Numbered from the stretch's first letter, positions 1-7,858 are shown. The stretch: DNA of 42,353 bases from Bacteroidaceae bacterium (GCA_017455585.1 JAFSZU010000200.1:1-42353); one strand, 5' to 3'. Program-made: numbers and translations. The notes: generated by a model from the letters alone, not told the origin.

Positions 1-513
1 CCCTACCATAACTTCCCCGAGACGCAGAAGATTTGCGACGGCGTGTGGTTCGTCAAGGCCAAGGGTCACACCAACGGCAACAGCCTCGTGATTGCTGAGA
101 GCGACGGGCTTTACTACATGTTCCAGGCCGACATCACATACGTGGACGAGGCTCTACATGAGAACAAACTCTCCGTGGTCTATGACGACCTGCCCGCAGC
201 CCGCGAGACGCTGGACCGGGTGCGTGAATTTGTCCGCAACAACCCCACTGTCTATATGGGCACCCACACCCCGCAGGGCTACGAGAATCTGGAGGCCAAG
301 CACGTGATGGATCTCGACAATCCCGTTCCGACCGTCCTTGCCGAAGTCGATTTCAGCAAGCAGGAGGCCAGCGGCAAGTACGTCTGCTCCGTCTGCGGCT
401 ACGTCTATGACCCTGCCGAGCACGACGGCGTACCCTTCGAGGACTTGCCCGACGACTGGCGCTGTCCTCGCTGCAAGCAGCCCAAGGAGAAGTTCAACAA
501 GTCTGCGATTTAG
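1..513 (+). CDS. MBL-fold metallohydrolase with C-terminal rubredoxin domain (5' truncated)
   Basis: The reading frame is open from the first base, so the N-terminus lies outside the window. The visible 170 residues contain a GHTNGN segment matching the GHTPGH-type motif of MBL-fold (lactonase-like) hydrolases and a [13 protein letters not shown] segment near the end of that domain. A complete rubredoxin domain follows, with two iron-binding pairs, CSVCGY and CPRC (about positions 382-480), and the DDWRCP signature. By family knowledge the rubredoxin iron carries single electrons; joined to an MBL domain it suggests a redox function related to flavodiiron chemistry, though no flavodoxin domain is seen. 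The GTG at 43 is only an internal codon. It ends with TAG, and 109 bases separate it from the patatin gene. The exact substrate is unknown. Confidence 0.75.
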   Translation, partial: PYHNFPETQKICDGVWFVKAKGHTNGNSLVIAESDGLYYMFQADITYVDEALHENKLSVVYDDLPAARETLDRVREFVRNNPTVYMGTHTPQGYENLEAKHVMDLDNPVPTVLAEVDFSKQEASGKYVCSVCGYVYDPAEHDGVPFEDLPDDWRCPRCKQPKEKFNKSAI

Positions 514-531
514 CGAGAGCAGAGCCAAGCA

Positions 532-578
532 GCCTTGGACTCTGCCGAGCGTGAGCAGACTCGGACGAAGTTCAAGGC
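532..578 (+). other. Nested inverted repeat between MBL/rubredoxin and patatin genes
   Basis: An outer GCCTTG (532-537) pairs with CAAGGC (573-578). An inner TCTGC (541-545) pairs with GCAGA (555-559). The sequence could fold as a hairpin in the transcript just after the first gene. No T-run follows, so a classical intrinsic terminator is not supported. Confidence 0.35.
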
Positions 579-622
579 ATAATGACACTCGTTATCGTCT
601 TGAAAAGACGGCTGTTAAAGAA

Positions 623-1483
623 ATGACAAAGGACGTAGCATTAGTATTGTCGAGTGGTGGTGCGAGAGGTCTTGCCCATATCGGTGCCATTGAGGAACTG
701 GAGACGCAGGGCTATCGCATCACCTCTATTGCTGGCTGTTCGATGGGAGCACTCATCGGAGGTGTCTATGCGGCAGGGAAATTGGAGGAGTTTCGCGAGT
801 GGATGAAGACAGTAGATCGTAAGAAGATGTTGAAACTGACGGACTTCTCGCTGAGTCTCAATCATATCGTAAAGGGTACGCGTATCATTGAGACTATTGT
901 GGACTTTGTTCCCGATACGCCCATCGAGGACCTGCCGATTCCCTATTGCGCCGTGGCAACCGACTTGAAAACTGGGCGTGAGATAGTTTTTCAGAAGGGT
1001 AGTCTCTTCGACGCCATACGTGCCAGCATCTCGCTGCCGTCGTTCTATGAGCCTGTGCATCGCGACGGCATGATACTCATTGACGGCGGTGTGACCAATC
1101 CCATTCCATTGAATCGTGTGGCACGTCATGAGGGCGACATTCTGGTAGGGGTTGATGTCAGTGGGCATGACTATAAAGCGCAGTCAGAAATTCAGCATGA
1201 ACTGGCAGTAAGGCGCAAGCGCAGCAAATCGCTGTCGCAGCAGATACTCAGCAAACTGATTCCCGACAATCTCGAGTTCAACTATTACACGATGCTCTCG
1301 CGAGTCAGTTCACTGATGATACGCCAGAACTCTATACTTATGGCTCAACTGATGAAGCCAGATGTCCTGGTTGACATCCAGATGAGTCGGTACGGCGGCT
1401 TTGACTACGACAAATCAGAAAAACTCATCGCCATAGGTCGCCAAAAGACGCAACAGGCTCTCAGTAAAATCAGTACGAAATAA
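623..1483 (+). CDS. Patatin-like phospholipase family protein
   Basis: This 286-residue protein carries the full patatin signature. The oxyanion loop is GGARG (12-16), the nucleophile elbow is GCSMG with Ser40, and the catalytic Asp is in DGG at 154-156, giving the Ser-Asp dyad of the family. Such enzymes are lipid acyl hydrolases. There is no signal peptide, so it is probably cytosolic or peripheral, like RssA-type bacterial patatins. The ATG at 623 is preferred because homology begins directly after it (MTKDVALVLSSGG); the frame is open further upstream but that part looks non-coding. It stands alone, with a separate promoter for the next gene. Confidence 0.85.
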   Translation: MTKDVALVLSSGGARGLAHIGAIEELETQGYRITSIAGCSMGALIGGVYAAGKLEEFREWMKTVDRKKMLKLTDFSLSLNHIVKGTRIIETIVDFVPDTPIEDLPIPYCAVATDLKTGREIVFQKGSLFDAIRASISLPSFYEPVHRDGMILIDGGVTNPIPLNRVARHEGDILVGVDVSGHDYKAQSEIQHELAVRRKRSKSLSQQILSKLIPDNLEFNYYTMLSRVSSLMIRQNSILMAQLMKPDVLVDIQMSRYGGFDYDKSEKLIAIGRQKTQQALSKISTK

Positions 1484-1496
1484 TAAGATTTGAGTA

Positions 1497-1527
1497 TTGC
1501 ATAGTCGCTTTTTTATATTTACCTTTG
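1497..1527 (+). promoter_or_regulatory. Bacteroidetes-type promoter for the ZIP transporter gene
   Basis: A TTG at 1497-1499 lies 20 bases before TACCTTTG at 1520-1527, matching the -33/-7 pattern of the Bacteroidetes primary sigma factor. The ATG is at 1532, only five bases after the -7 box, so the transcript should begin at or very near the start codon (leaderless or almost so). Confidence 0.7.
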
Positions 1528-1531
1528 CAAC

Positions 1532-2338
1532 ATGGCAACATTAATCATAGGACTGCTGATTCCGCTGCTGGGCACGATGCTTGGTTCTGCCTTTGTGTTC
1601 TTCATGAAGGACGAGATGTCAGCAAGGCTGCAGAAAACGCTCTTGGGTTTTGCATCGGGCGTGATGGTGGCGGCATCGGTTTGGTCGCTGCTGATTCCTG
1701 CAATAGAGATGGCAAGCGCATCCAACTCTCAACTCTCAACTTTCAACTCTCAACTTTCAACTGTGGTGCCTGCTGCCTTCGGTTTCCTGTTAGGCATGGG
1801 ATTCCTGCTGATGATTGACGAGCTGACCCCTCACCTGCATATCGGTACCGACAAGCCAGAGGGTATGCGGTCGCATCTGTCTCGAACAGCTATGCTTGCC
1901 CTGGCTGTCACCATCCACAACCTGCCAGAAGGTATGGCCGTCGGTGTGGTCTTTGCCGGAGCCGAGAGCGGCATCTCGAATATCTCGCTGGCCAGTGCCG
2001 TTGCCGTTGCGCTGGGTATCGCTATCCAGAACGTGCCTGAGGGTGCTATTATCTCCATGCCCATGCGGGCAGCAGGCAACAGCAAGTGGAAGTCATTTGT
2101 CATCGGCTCATTGAGCGGTGCCGTCGAACCCGTCGGAGCCGTCGCCGTTTTGTTGTTGGCCTCGCTGTTGATGCCCGTCCTGCCTTACATGCTGGCCTTT
2201 GCCGCAGGAGCCATGTTCTACGTCGTTGTCGAGGAACTGATTCCTGAAGCCAATGAGGGCGAACACTCAAACCTCAGCACCATCGGTTTCGCCATTGGCT
2301 TCGTCCTCATGATGGTGCTCGATGTGGTGATGGGATAG
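1532..2338 (+). CDS. ZIP family metal transporter (GufA-like)
   Basis: This inner-membrane transporter of 268 residues has about eight hydrophobic segments. The metal-site motifs of the family are present: HNLPEG at 129-134 and QNVPEG at 166-171, the paired helices that bind divalent metal (usually zinc) in ZIP proteins, followed by a late-helix EELIPE motif. The ATG at 1532 follows directly after the -7 promoter box. Residues about 64-77 read SNSQLSTFNSQLST and are encoded by a copy of the CAACTTT/CAACTCT repeat that is otherwise intergenic here. It falls in the loop between predicted helices 2 and 3 and keeps the frame. It looks functional despite the insertion. Exact metal specificity cannot be read from sequence. 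Confidence 0.88.
   Translation: MATLIIGLLIPLLGTMLGSAFVFFMKDEMSARLQKTLLGFASGVMVAASVWSLLIPAIEMASASNSQLSTFNSQLSTVVPAAFGFLLGMGFLLMIDELTPHLHIGTDKPEGMRSHLSRTAMLALAVTIHNLPEGMAVGVVFAGAESGISNISLASAVAVALGIAIQNVPEGAIISMPMRAAGNSKWKSFVIGSLSGAVEPVGAVAVLLLASLLMPVLPYMLAFAAGAMFYVVVEELIPEANEGEHSNLSTIGFAIGFVLMMVLDVVMG
1721..1762 (+). repeat. CAACTTT/CAACTCT heptad repeat inside the ZIP gene
   Basis: About five units of a 7-base repeat (CAACTCT or CAACTTT) sit in frame within the coding region. The same family occurs between genes at 21154-21186 (reverse orientation), 26115-26153 and 31668-31706, and a related unit forms the hairpin at 27505-27544. Confidence 0.8.
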
Positions 2339-2410
2339 GTTACGCAATATATATAGCTTAAACAATAAAGAAACGCTGTGGCGTTTGGCTCTGCCGCCCG
2401 GACGTATCAG

Positions 2411-2506
2411 TTATTCGGTGGTCATGAAATGATTATTCCATCATGACCGAATGATTATTCCATCATGAACGAATAATCAATCCTTCATGACCGAATAATG
2501 ATCAAA
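2411..2506 (+). repeat. 22-base tandem/inverted repeat cluster upstream of the HU-like gene
   Basis: Units beginning TCATGA start at 2422, 2441, 2463 and 2485; the last three are spaced by 22 bases. TTATTCGG followed by TCATGA at 2411-2427 is the reverse complement of TCATGACCGAATAA at 2485-2498, so the cluster also has inverted ends. It fills most of the 253-base gap after the ZIP gene. It may act as an operator array, a transcript hairpin or a passive repeat. Confidence 0.6.
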
Positions 2507-2528
2507 CTTGTATTTATCGGGCAAAACA

Positions 2529-2560
2529 TTTGGTCGATTGGTGCAAAACATTTACCTTTG
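2529..2560 (+). promoter_or_regulatory. Bacteroidetes-type promoter for the HU-like gene
   Basis: TTTG at 2529-2532 lies 20 bases before TACCTTTG at 2553-2560. Transcription would start near 2566, leaving a leader of roughly 25 bases before the ATG at 2592. The repeat cluster at 2411-2506 lies just upstream. Confidence 0.65.
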
Positions 2561-2591
2561 CGGCATCAAACCATTAAATACATATTACCCT

Positions 2592-3209
2592 ATGGCTATT
2601 CGTTTTACCATTGCCAAGCGGGGCACGGTGCCCGCCGAAGGTGCCGATATCCGCCTGCAACCCCGTTTAGAGAAGTGTCCGACCGTTGATGTCACAGATT
2701 TCCAGCGCAGCTCATTCCGCCTGAGTTCCTCGCTGTCTGCCGGAGAATATCTTCATGCGCTGGACGACCTGCAGCGCGTCATGCTGCATGAGATGGAGAA
2801 GGGCAGCGCCGTCTCGCTGCCCGGCATCGGCACCTTCCGCCTCTCGCTCAAGGGCGAGGTCGAAGTGCGCGACGGCAACTATCATGGCCGCGATGTCCGC
2901 GTCGGCGGCATCAACTTCCAGCCCGACCGCGAGTTGCTGTCAAAAGCCCTGAAGTTCAAGGTGGACCAAGTGCCCTGCGGCCAGGCGTTCGACACCGACG
3001 ACGACGACATCGACCAGCGGCTCACCACCCTCTTCGCCGACCACGACATCGTCACCCACAGGGACATCCGCTTCGCCTTCGAGGAAACCCTCACACCCCA
3101 CCGCATCACCGCCCTCCTCCAGCGTCTCGTCGCCGAAGGCCGCCTCCTCCGCGAAGGGCGCGGCTGCCAAACCCGCTACCGCGCCGCCGCCGGACAGTTC
3201 GGGAAATGA
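2592..3209 (+). CDS. HU-like DNA-binding protein with C-terminal helix-turn-helix region
   Basis: The first ~125 of 205 residues match the HU-like family common in Bacteroidales: a MAIRFTIAKRG start, a LSAGEYLHALDDLQ helix and a VSLPGIGTFRLSLKGEV beta-arm segment. Such proteins bind and bend DNA as dimers. After an acidic linker (DTDDDDIDQ), residues about 145-205 form a predicted winged-helix-like segment (DIVTHRDIRFAF, ITALLQRLVAEGRL), so this version is longer than the usual ~150-residue form. The ATG at 2592 is chosen because homology starts there, although the frame is open from 2508. Its TGA overlaps a possible ATG at 3206 of the next frame. Confidence 0.8.
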   Translation: MAIRFTIAKRGTVPAEGADIRLQPRLEKCPTVDVTDFQRSSFRLSSSLSAGEYLHALDDLQRVMLHEMEKGSAVSLPGIGTFRLSLKGEVEVRDGNYHGRDVRVGGINFQPDRELLSKALKFKVDQVPCGQAFDTDDDDIDQRLTTLFADHDIVTHRDIRFAFEETLTPHRITALLQRLVAEGRLLREGRGCQTRYRAAAGQFGK

Positions 3210-3256
3210 CCGCAAAACGAGAAAACATGAAGTCGAACATATCAAACTGCATCATT

Positions 3257-3940
3257 ATGAAAAAGATTCTATTTATGTTTGCAACGCTGCTCGCATTGGC
3301 TGCATGTAACCAGAACAAGCCCGCAGAGGCAATAGTCGAAACATCGAGGACAGAGATTCCTGCTGACAGCATCATCAGGCTCCCGGAGCCGGACAAGACG
3401 CTCGACGTGACGTTGATGCAGGCCCTCAGCGACCGCAAGTCACAGCGCGATTTCGCCGAACAGCCGCTCTCGCTCGAAGAGCTGTCAACGCTCCTCTGGG
3501 CCGCCAACGGTGTCAACCGCGAGGACGGCCGCCGCACGGCACCCTCGGCCGTCAATGCACAGGACATCGACATCTATGTCTGCATGGCCGACGGTGCGTA
3601 TCTCTACGATGCAGCACAGAGCCGGCTCCTCCGCATTACCCCCGATGACCTGCGGGCAGCCGTGGCTGGCCGGCAGCCGATGGATGCTCCCCTGTTCCTG
3701 GTCATGGTGGCCGACCTCTCGCGCTATCCCGAGGGTCTCGCCGCACAGCGTCCGCTCGTGGAGTCCTTTGCCTGCATGGATGCTGGCTATGTCTCGGGCA
3801 ATATCGGCCTCTACTGCGCTGCCGCCGGGCTGGCCACCGTTCCCCGTGCCTCGATGGACAAGGAGGCCTTGGCCGAGGCGCTCCGTCTGACAGACTCTCA
3901 AATGCCGGTGCTCAACAACCCTGTGGGGTATATGAAATAA
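3257..3940 (+). CDS. SagB-type nitroreductase-family lipoprotein
   Basis: This 227-residue protein begins with a lipoprotein signal peptide (MKKILFMF, then LALAAC with lipidated Cys17). The nitroreductase fold follows: DVTLMQALSDRKSQRDF near the FMN-binding start, LSTLLWAANGVNR, APSAVNAQDI, and a C-terminal MPVLNNPVGYMK that resembles the family's LNHPVGYPK ending. These enzymes use FMN to reduce or dehydrogenate small substrates; the lipobox places it outside the cytoplasmic membrane, as in other Bacteroidales SagB-type nitroreductases. An ATG at 3206 overlaps the previous stop, but 3257 is preferred because the signal peptide starts there. The substrate is unknown. Confidence 0.82.
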   Translation: MKKILFMFATLLALAACNQNKPAEAIVETSRTEIPADSIIRLPEPDKTLDVTLMQALSDRKSQRDFAEQPLSLEELSTLLWAANGVNREDGRRTAPSAVNAQDIDIYVCMADGAYLYDAAQSRLLRITPDDLRAAVAGRQPMDAPLFLVMVADLSRYPEGLAAQRPLVESFACMDAGYVSGNIGLYCAAAGLATVPRASMDKEALAEALRLTDSQMPVLNNPVGYMK

Positions 3941-4564
3941 GCACATCATGGCAAACACTTCAAGTTTGTGTTTATCTCGCATGGACACAGCGACCATGCG
4001 GGAGGATTGAAGCATTTACTGAAGATCAATGAGAAGGCTAAAGTCATCGTGTCACCCGATGCCGTCAGTGGAGAGTTCTTCTCCAAACGAGGTAACTTGC
4101 ACAGCATCACGACCGAGTGGCCCGAAGGGGTAGGAGAGAGGTGCATCTTGATAGATCATACACAGGAGGTGGCAGATGGCCTTCACGTTATAGCCCATAT
4201 CCCTCAGAATCATCCGATGCCCAAAGGAAATCAAAATCTCTATGTGCAGAACGCCGCTGGGGATTATATCCACGACGATTTCCGTCATGAGCTGGCTCTC
4301 TATGTCGATGGCCTGCTGTTGACAGGCTGTGCCCATAGCGGTCTGGAGAATATTCTGGCGGCAAGTCCCTATCCCGTAAAGACCGTTGTCGGAGGATTCC
4401 ATCTGCTTGATGACCACGAGAGCGAAGAGGAACTTGCAGCCTTGGGTCAGAGGCTCAAAGAGACCTATCCTCAGACAACGTTCTACACCAGTCATTGTAC
4501 AGGTGATTAGGTCCTTGCTACTCTCCAAACCGTGATGGGCGACCAACTTCATGCCTTTTTGTGA
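3941..4564 (+). pseudogene. Decayed MBL-fold metallohydrolase (N-terminus lost, in-frame TAG)
   Basis: Directly after the nitroreductase stop the frame reads FVFISHGHSDHAGGLK, the zinc-binding HxHxDH motif of MBL hydrolases, but the ~60 residues that normally precede it are absent and no ATG exists. Later motifs are intact: LLTGCAHSGLENIL and VVGGFHLL. At 4508-4510 a TAG interrupts the C-terminus. The same frame then continues with VLATLQTVMGDQLHAFL, which resembles the family's usual end, before a TGA at 4562. A 5' deletion plus a nonsense mutation indicate a pseudogene. A GTG at 3968 could start a truncated product, but it would lack the first strands of the fold. Confidence 0.75.
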
Positions 4565-4580
4565 AAAATTAAACAATAAA

Positions 4581-5120
4581 ATGAAACGAGTAATTGTTAT
4601 TTCGACGAGTTTTCGTCGTGGTTCAAACAGCGACATGCTCGCTGACAACTTCGTGGAAGGCGCAAAGGCCGCTGGAAACGATGTGGAGAAAATATCGCTC
4701 ACGGGCAAGGACATTCAGTTCTGCAAGGGCTGTCTGGGATGTCAAAAACTGGGCAAGTGTGTCATCAAGGATGATGTGAACGACATCATGGCCAAGGTCT
4801 TAGAGGCTGATGTGGTGGTGTGGGCAACACCTATATATTATTATGAGATGAGCGGACAGATGAAGACGCTCATCGACCGCATGAACGCCATGTACTCGCA
4901 GGAATACAAGTTCCGCGACGTCTATCTGCTGACCACAGCCACCGATGATGACCCTGAGACGCCGAAACGTGCCGAGACAGGACTCGGTGGCTGGATTGCC
5001 TGTTTCCCCGAGAGCCGGCTGGCTGGCACCTTGTTCTGCGGAGGCGTAAGCGGACCACGAGCCATCGAAGGGAATCCCAAGCTACAGGAAGCGTTTGAGT
5101 TGGGAAAATCCATCGAATGA
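4581..5120 (+). CDS. Flavodoxin-family protein / NADPH-dependent FMN reductase-like
   Basis: This 179-residue cytosolic protein has the FMN phosphate loop near its start (STSFRRGSNS after strand 1) and a cysteine cluster (CKGCLGCQKLGKC, about residues 46-58) like that of iron-sulfur flavoproteins and related reductases. The ATPIYYYEMSGQMK segment is the conserved loop over the flavin. It likely binds FMN and reduces a small substrate or transfers electrons. ATG at 4581 is chosen over an upstream TTG because the first beta strand (KRVIVIST) begins there. The stop overlaps an ATG at 5117 of a small ORF. Confidence 0.8.
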   Translation: MKRVIVISTSFRRGSNSDMLADNFVEGAKAAGNDVEKISLTGKDIQFCKGCLGCQKLGKCVIKDDVNDIMAKVLEADVVVWATPIYYYEMSGQMKTLIDRMNAMYSQEYKFRDVYLLTTATDDDPETPKRAETGLGGWIACFPESRLAGTLFCGGVSGPRAIEGNPKLQEAFELGKSIE

Positions 5121-5281
5121 AGATGACTCTCGACACGACCAATATATGCTCGCACTTGCAGCGCAAGGCAGCTCCCAAATTTATCGGGGAAGATAAACTT
5201 TGTGAAATGCTGAAAAAAGAAAGTTTTGAGATTGAAACGCGAAATCTACTCAGCGGCAGGGCTGATCGAATATATCCATGA
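5117..5281 (+). CDS. Small ORF overlapping the flavodoxin stop (possible frameshifted 5' end)
   Basis: An ATG overlaps the preceding TGA (ATGA) and opens 54 codons starting MKMTLDTTNICSHL and including KFIGEDKLCEML. I do not recognise it. It runs 56 bases into the next gene in another frame. It could be a real small protein, the original N-terminus of the AlkZ-related gene displaced by a +1 frameshift, or a remnant of another gene. The coupled start is the only argument in its favour. Confidence 0.25.
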   Translation: MKMTLDTTNICSHLQRKAAPKFIGEDKLCEMLKKESFEIETRNLLSGRADRIYP

Positions 5282-5897
5282 GGTTGGCTTTCTGCCATTG
5301 CTTGACAGCGGCATTGCGGGCTACTCGGCAGAGGAAGTGGTGGCGGATGATTGCCGCTATGTGACCTTCCCCGATGGCGGTTGGGACTGGCCGCTGTGGA
5401 AATGGAAAGGCCCGGTTGTCACGGAGGGCAACTGTGTATATGGCAAGTTCTTCGCCGGAAAGGCGGGATTCATCAGTCGCGAGTGGTGGCCCGACTTCTA
5501 CAACTATCGGCGCAGCAGACATCCGTCGCCTGTAGATGGCTCCATCGAGGAAACAGTCCTGCTGACATTGCAGCAGCAGGGTAGTCTGATAACACGCGAG
5601 CTGAGGCGGGCTTGTGGCTTCGACGGGCCAAAGATGCGCAGCCGCTTCGACGGCTACGTGACTCGTTTGCAGATGGGCTGCTACGTCGTGACGGAGGACT
5701 TCGTCTATCCCACCGACAGGCGCGGCAGAGAATACGGATGGGGATGGTCGCTGCTCACTACGCCGGAGGTCCTGTTCGGGCGTGAGGCTTGCTTGTCGCC
5801 TCACACGCCTGAAGACTCCTATCAACGCATAGCACTGCATCTCAAGAAGATACTCCCCCAGGCATCAGACAGACAGATTCATAGGCTGATAGGATGA
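5226..5897 (+). CDS. AlkZ-related protein (Bacteroidales family)
   Basis: The 223 residues match proteins annotated in Bacteroides as AlkZ-related, distant relatives of winged-helix DNA glycosylases. Recognisable pieces are EVGFLPLLDSGIAGYSAEEV, GKAGFISREWWPDFYNYRR, a central helix-turn-helix-like part (LITRELRRACG) and SRFDGYVTRLQMGCYVV followed by YGWGWSLLTTPEVLFG. By family a DNA repair role is possible but unproven. No ATG precedes the homologous region; TTG at 5226, after an in-frame stop at 5211, is the only convenient start. That and the overlapping 5117 ORF leave the true 5' end uncertain. Confidence 0.65.
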   Translation: MRLKREIYSAAGLIEYIHEVGFLPLLDSGIAGYSAEEVVADDCRYVTFPDGGWDWPLWKWKGPVVTEGNCVYGKFFAGKAGFISREWWPDFYNYRRSRHPSPVDGSIEETVLLTLQQQGSLITRELRRACGFDGPKMRSRFDGYVTRLQMGCYVVTEDFVYPTDRRGREYGWGWSLLTTPEVLFGREACLSPHTPEDSYQRIALHLKKILPQASDRQIHRLIG

Positions 5898-5987
5898 AGG
5901 AACGTTGTGAGATACGTCGAAAGTTACTTATATGATAGCATGTAAACTAAATATGCTCACAGATTGAAGAAACTAACGATTTCAATT

Positions 5988-7055
5988 ATGAAAAAGATGC
6001 TTATGACGCTCGCTGCCGTCGTCATTTGCAGCACAAGCGTGTTCACCGCCTGTTCGAACGACGACAATTCCGTCGGCGACAATACGCAGCCCGTCTATAC
6101 TTACCTATACTATGCCGATGCCCGCGACAACATGAGTGCCGAGGAGCAGACGCAGTATGCCGCCTATAGCTGGCGTATGGAGCGCGAAGACAAGCTTCAG
6201 GAGCCAAAGAACTGGCGCACCTGTCAGGGCGAACTTTCCCCTAATGAAGAGTCGGAACTTTTCCCCGACCCCGACTACAAGCCCTCCACACAGGGCCTGC
6301 GCGAACTGAACATCTCTGGCAGCAGCGACCTGTCGGCCAAGGAAATGGAATGGGTGAAGGCTGAAATCCAGAAACTCACCGACGGGCCGATATATATAAT
6401 AGATGTCCGCGGGGAGAGCCACGGTCTCATCAATGGCATTCATGTCTCGCGCTACGGGGTCAATAACTGGGCTAATGTAGGCAAGACGCACGCACAGATC
6501 ATTGCTGAAGAATCAGCCGACATCCACGCCACGCTGGGGCAGACCATCGACACCTACCCACTCGGCAAGAGTAATAAATACCAACCCTTGGAAGAAGAAC
6601 GCACCACCGTTGATGTCACCAAAGCCCAAACCGAGGAGGAGGCCTGCAAGGAGCGGGGACTGGGCTATGCCCGCTTCACCGTGCCCGACCGTGCCTTCCC
6701 CGGCGACAGCGAGTTGGAGGCTTTCGTGGACTTCGTCAAGACTCTTCCTGCCAACGCCTGGCTACACTTCCACTGTAAGGCCGGCGCCGGACGCACCACA
6801 CAGTACATGACCTTCTACGACATGATGCGCAACCCCGGCCTGCCGCTCAAGGACATCATCTGCCGCCAGTGCCTGCTCGGTGGCAACTACCTGCTGTATG
6901 ATGGCTCTGCGCCCGGCGAAAACCCCGTGAATGCCAAACTCTGCGCTGAGAAGGCTCAGATGATACCTCTCTTCTACCAATACATTCAGGAAAACCATGC
7001 CACCAATTACAAGACAAAGTGGGGGCAATGGAAGCGGCAATTCAAGGACAAATAA
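5988..7055 (+). CDS. PTP-like phosphatase lipoprotein (phytase/inositol phosphatase type)
   Basis: This 355-residue protein starts with a lipoprotein signal (MKKMLMTLAAVVICS, then FTAC with Cys22). The catalytic loop of cysteine phosphatases is at 262-270, HCKAGAGRT, fitting CX5R with Cys263 and Arg269. The HCxAGxGRT form is typical of PTP-like phytases and paladin-like phosphatases, so phosphorylated inositols or proteins are plausible substrates at the cell surface or in the periplasm. Other segments in keeping are IYIIDVRGESHGLINGIHVS and AWLHFHCKAG. The ATG at 5988 is used because the TTG at 5964 would precede the signal peptide. It is followed after 12 bases by a second small lipoprotein. 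Confidence 0.8.
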   Translation: MKKMLMTLAAVVICSTSVFTACSNDDNSVGDNTQPVYTYLYYADARDNMSAEEQTQYAAYSWRMEREDKLQEPKNWRTCQGELSPNEESELFPDPDYKPSTQGLRELNISGSSDLSAKEMEWVKAEIQKLTDGPIYIIDVRGESHGLINGIHVSRYGVNNWANVGKTHAQIIAEESADIHATLGQTIDTYPLGKSNKYQPLEEERTTVDVTKAQTEEEACKERGLGYARFTVPDRAFPGDSELEAFVDFVKTLPANAWLHFHCKAGAGRTTQYMTFYDMMRNPGLPLKDIICRQCLLGGNYLLYDGSAPGENPVNAKLCAEKAQMIPLFYQYIQENHATNYKTKWGQWKRQFKDK

Positions 7056-7067
7056 CCCCTTACAATA

Positions 7068-7439
7068 ATGAATAAACGAGTGATGAAGCGCATTAAGTAT
7101 TTAGTGATTTCTATGGCCCTGCTAATTTGCTCATGTGGCAGCAATACCACAAAGAGTGAAATAACGGCAGAGATGGCCTACGAAGGAGTCAGCAACTATT
7201 GCCATAGCACGTATGACTGGAGCGTAGCTGACAATCATTCTTCCATCATGTGCGTAGAGATGGGAGACGAGACGGATTCTGCCTATCAGGTGGTATTCCG
7301 CAGTTATACTGGGGCTTTCGTTTATTTCTACGTCGATAAGGCAAGTGGCACAACAAGAATGGAAGAGTTTGTTCCCACCCTTGATGTCAGAAACGAGGCA
7401 GGGACACTTAATCTATTCGATTATTTAGATGAAAGATGA
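7068..7439 (+). CDS. Small predicted lipoprotein of unknown function
   Basis: A 123-residue protein with a signal peptide ending in LLICSC (Cys23 the likely lipidated residue). I do not recognise the mature domain, which is mixed alpha/beta with aromatic strands (YQVVFRSYTGAFVYFYVD). Its stop overlaps the start of the next gene (ATGA at 7436), so the two are probably translated together. A second ATG at 7083 is an equally good start, giving a shorter and more typical signal peptide. Confidence 0.65.
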   Translation: MNKRVMKRIKYLVISMALLICSCGSNTTKSEITAEMAYEGVSNYCHSTYDWSVADNHSSIMCVEMGDETDSAYQVVFRSYTGAFVYFYVDKASGTTRMEEFVPTLDVRNEAGTLNLFDYLDER

Positions 7440-7783
7440 ATATAGAGGACTATCGTGAATTCTGCCTTTCGCTGGGCACAGACGTGGAAGAGAAACTGCT
7501 TTTCACGGCGTTTCATTATGCCAGCGGGGTGCTGGTGTTCTATGTGAATGGACACATGTTCTCTTTCTTCGACTGCGATAACTATAGTGTCATTACGCTG
7601 AAATGTCAGCCAGAGCGCATAGAGGAACTGAAGGTTGAACACAGCTGCATCGGCCAACCGTTCAACATGTCACCAAGGCATTGGATTGGCGTTGATGCAA
7701 ATACAGCTCCAGATTACCTCCTTCGTGAACTGACACGCAACTCCTACGAGATTGTCAAGACCAAGTATAAATGTAAACTATAA
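7436..7783 (+). CDS. MmcQ/YjbR family protein
   Basis: The 115 residues fit the MmcQ/YjbR family of small cyclophilin-like, CyaY-like fold proteins: a start like MNIEDYREFCLSLG, a central VLVFYVNGHMFSFFD and LKCQPERIEEL, and the conserved PRHWIGVD before the C-terminal LRELTRNSYEIV helix. Some members are annotated as DNA-binding, but a precise role is not established. It overlaps the preceding lipoprotein gene by four bases. Confidence 0.8.
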   Translation: MNIEDYREFCLSLGTDVEEKLLFTAFHYASGVLVFYVNGHMFSFFDCDNYSVITLKCQPERIEELKVEHSCIGQPFNMSPRHWIGVDANTAPDYLLRELTRNSYEIVKTKYKCKL

Positions 7784-7858
7784 ACAACATAGAAGATATA
7801 TCTGAATGAGACCAGTAGATGGATGACATGACAATAAGAAATAACCGATATACAATAT

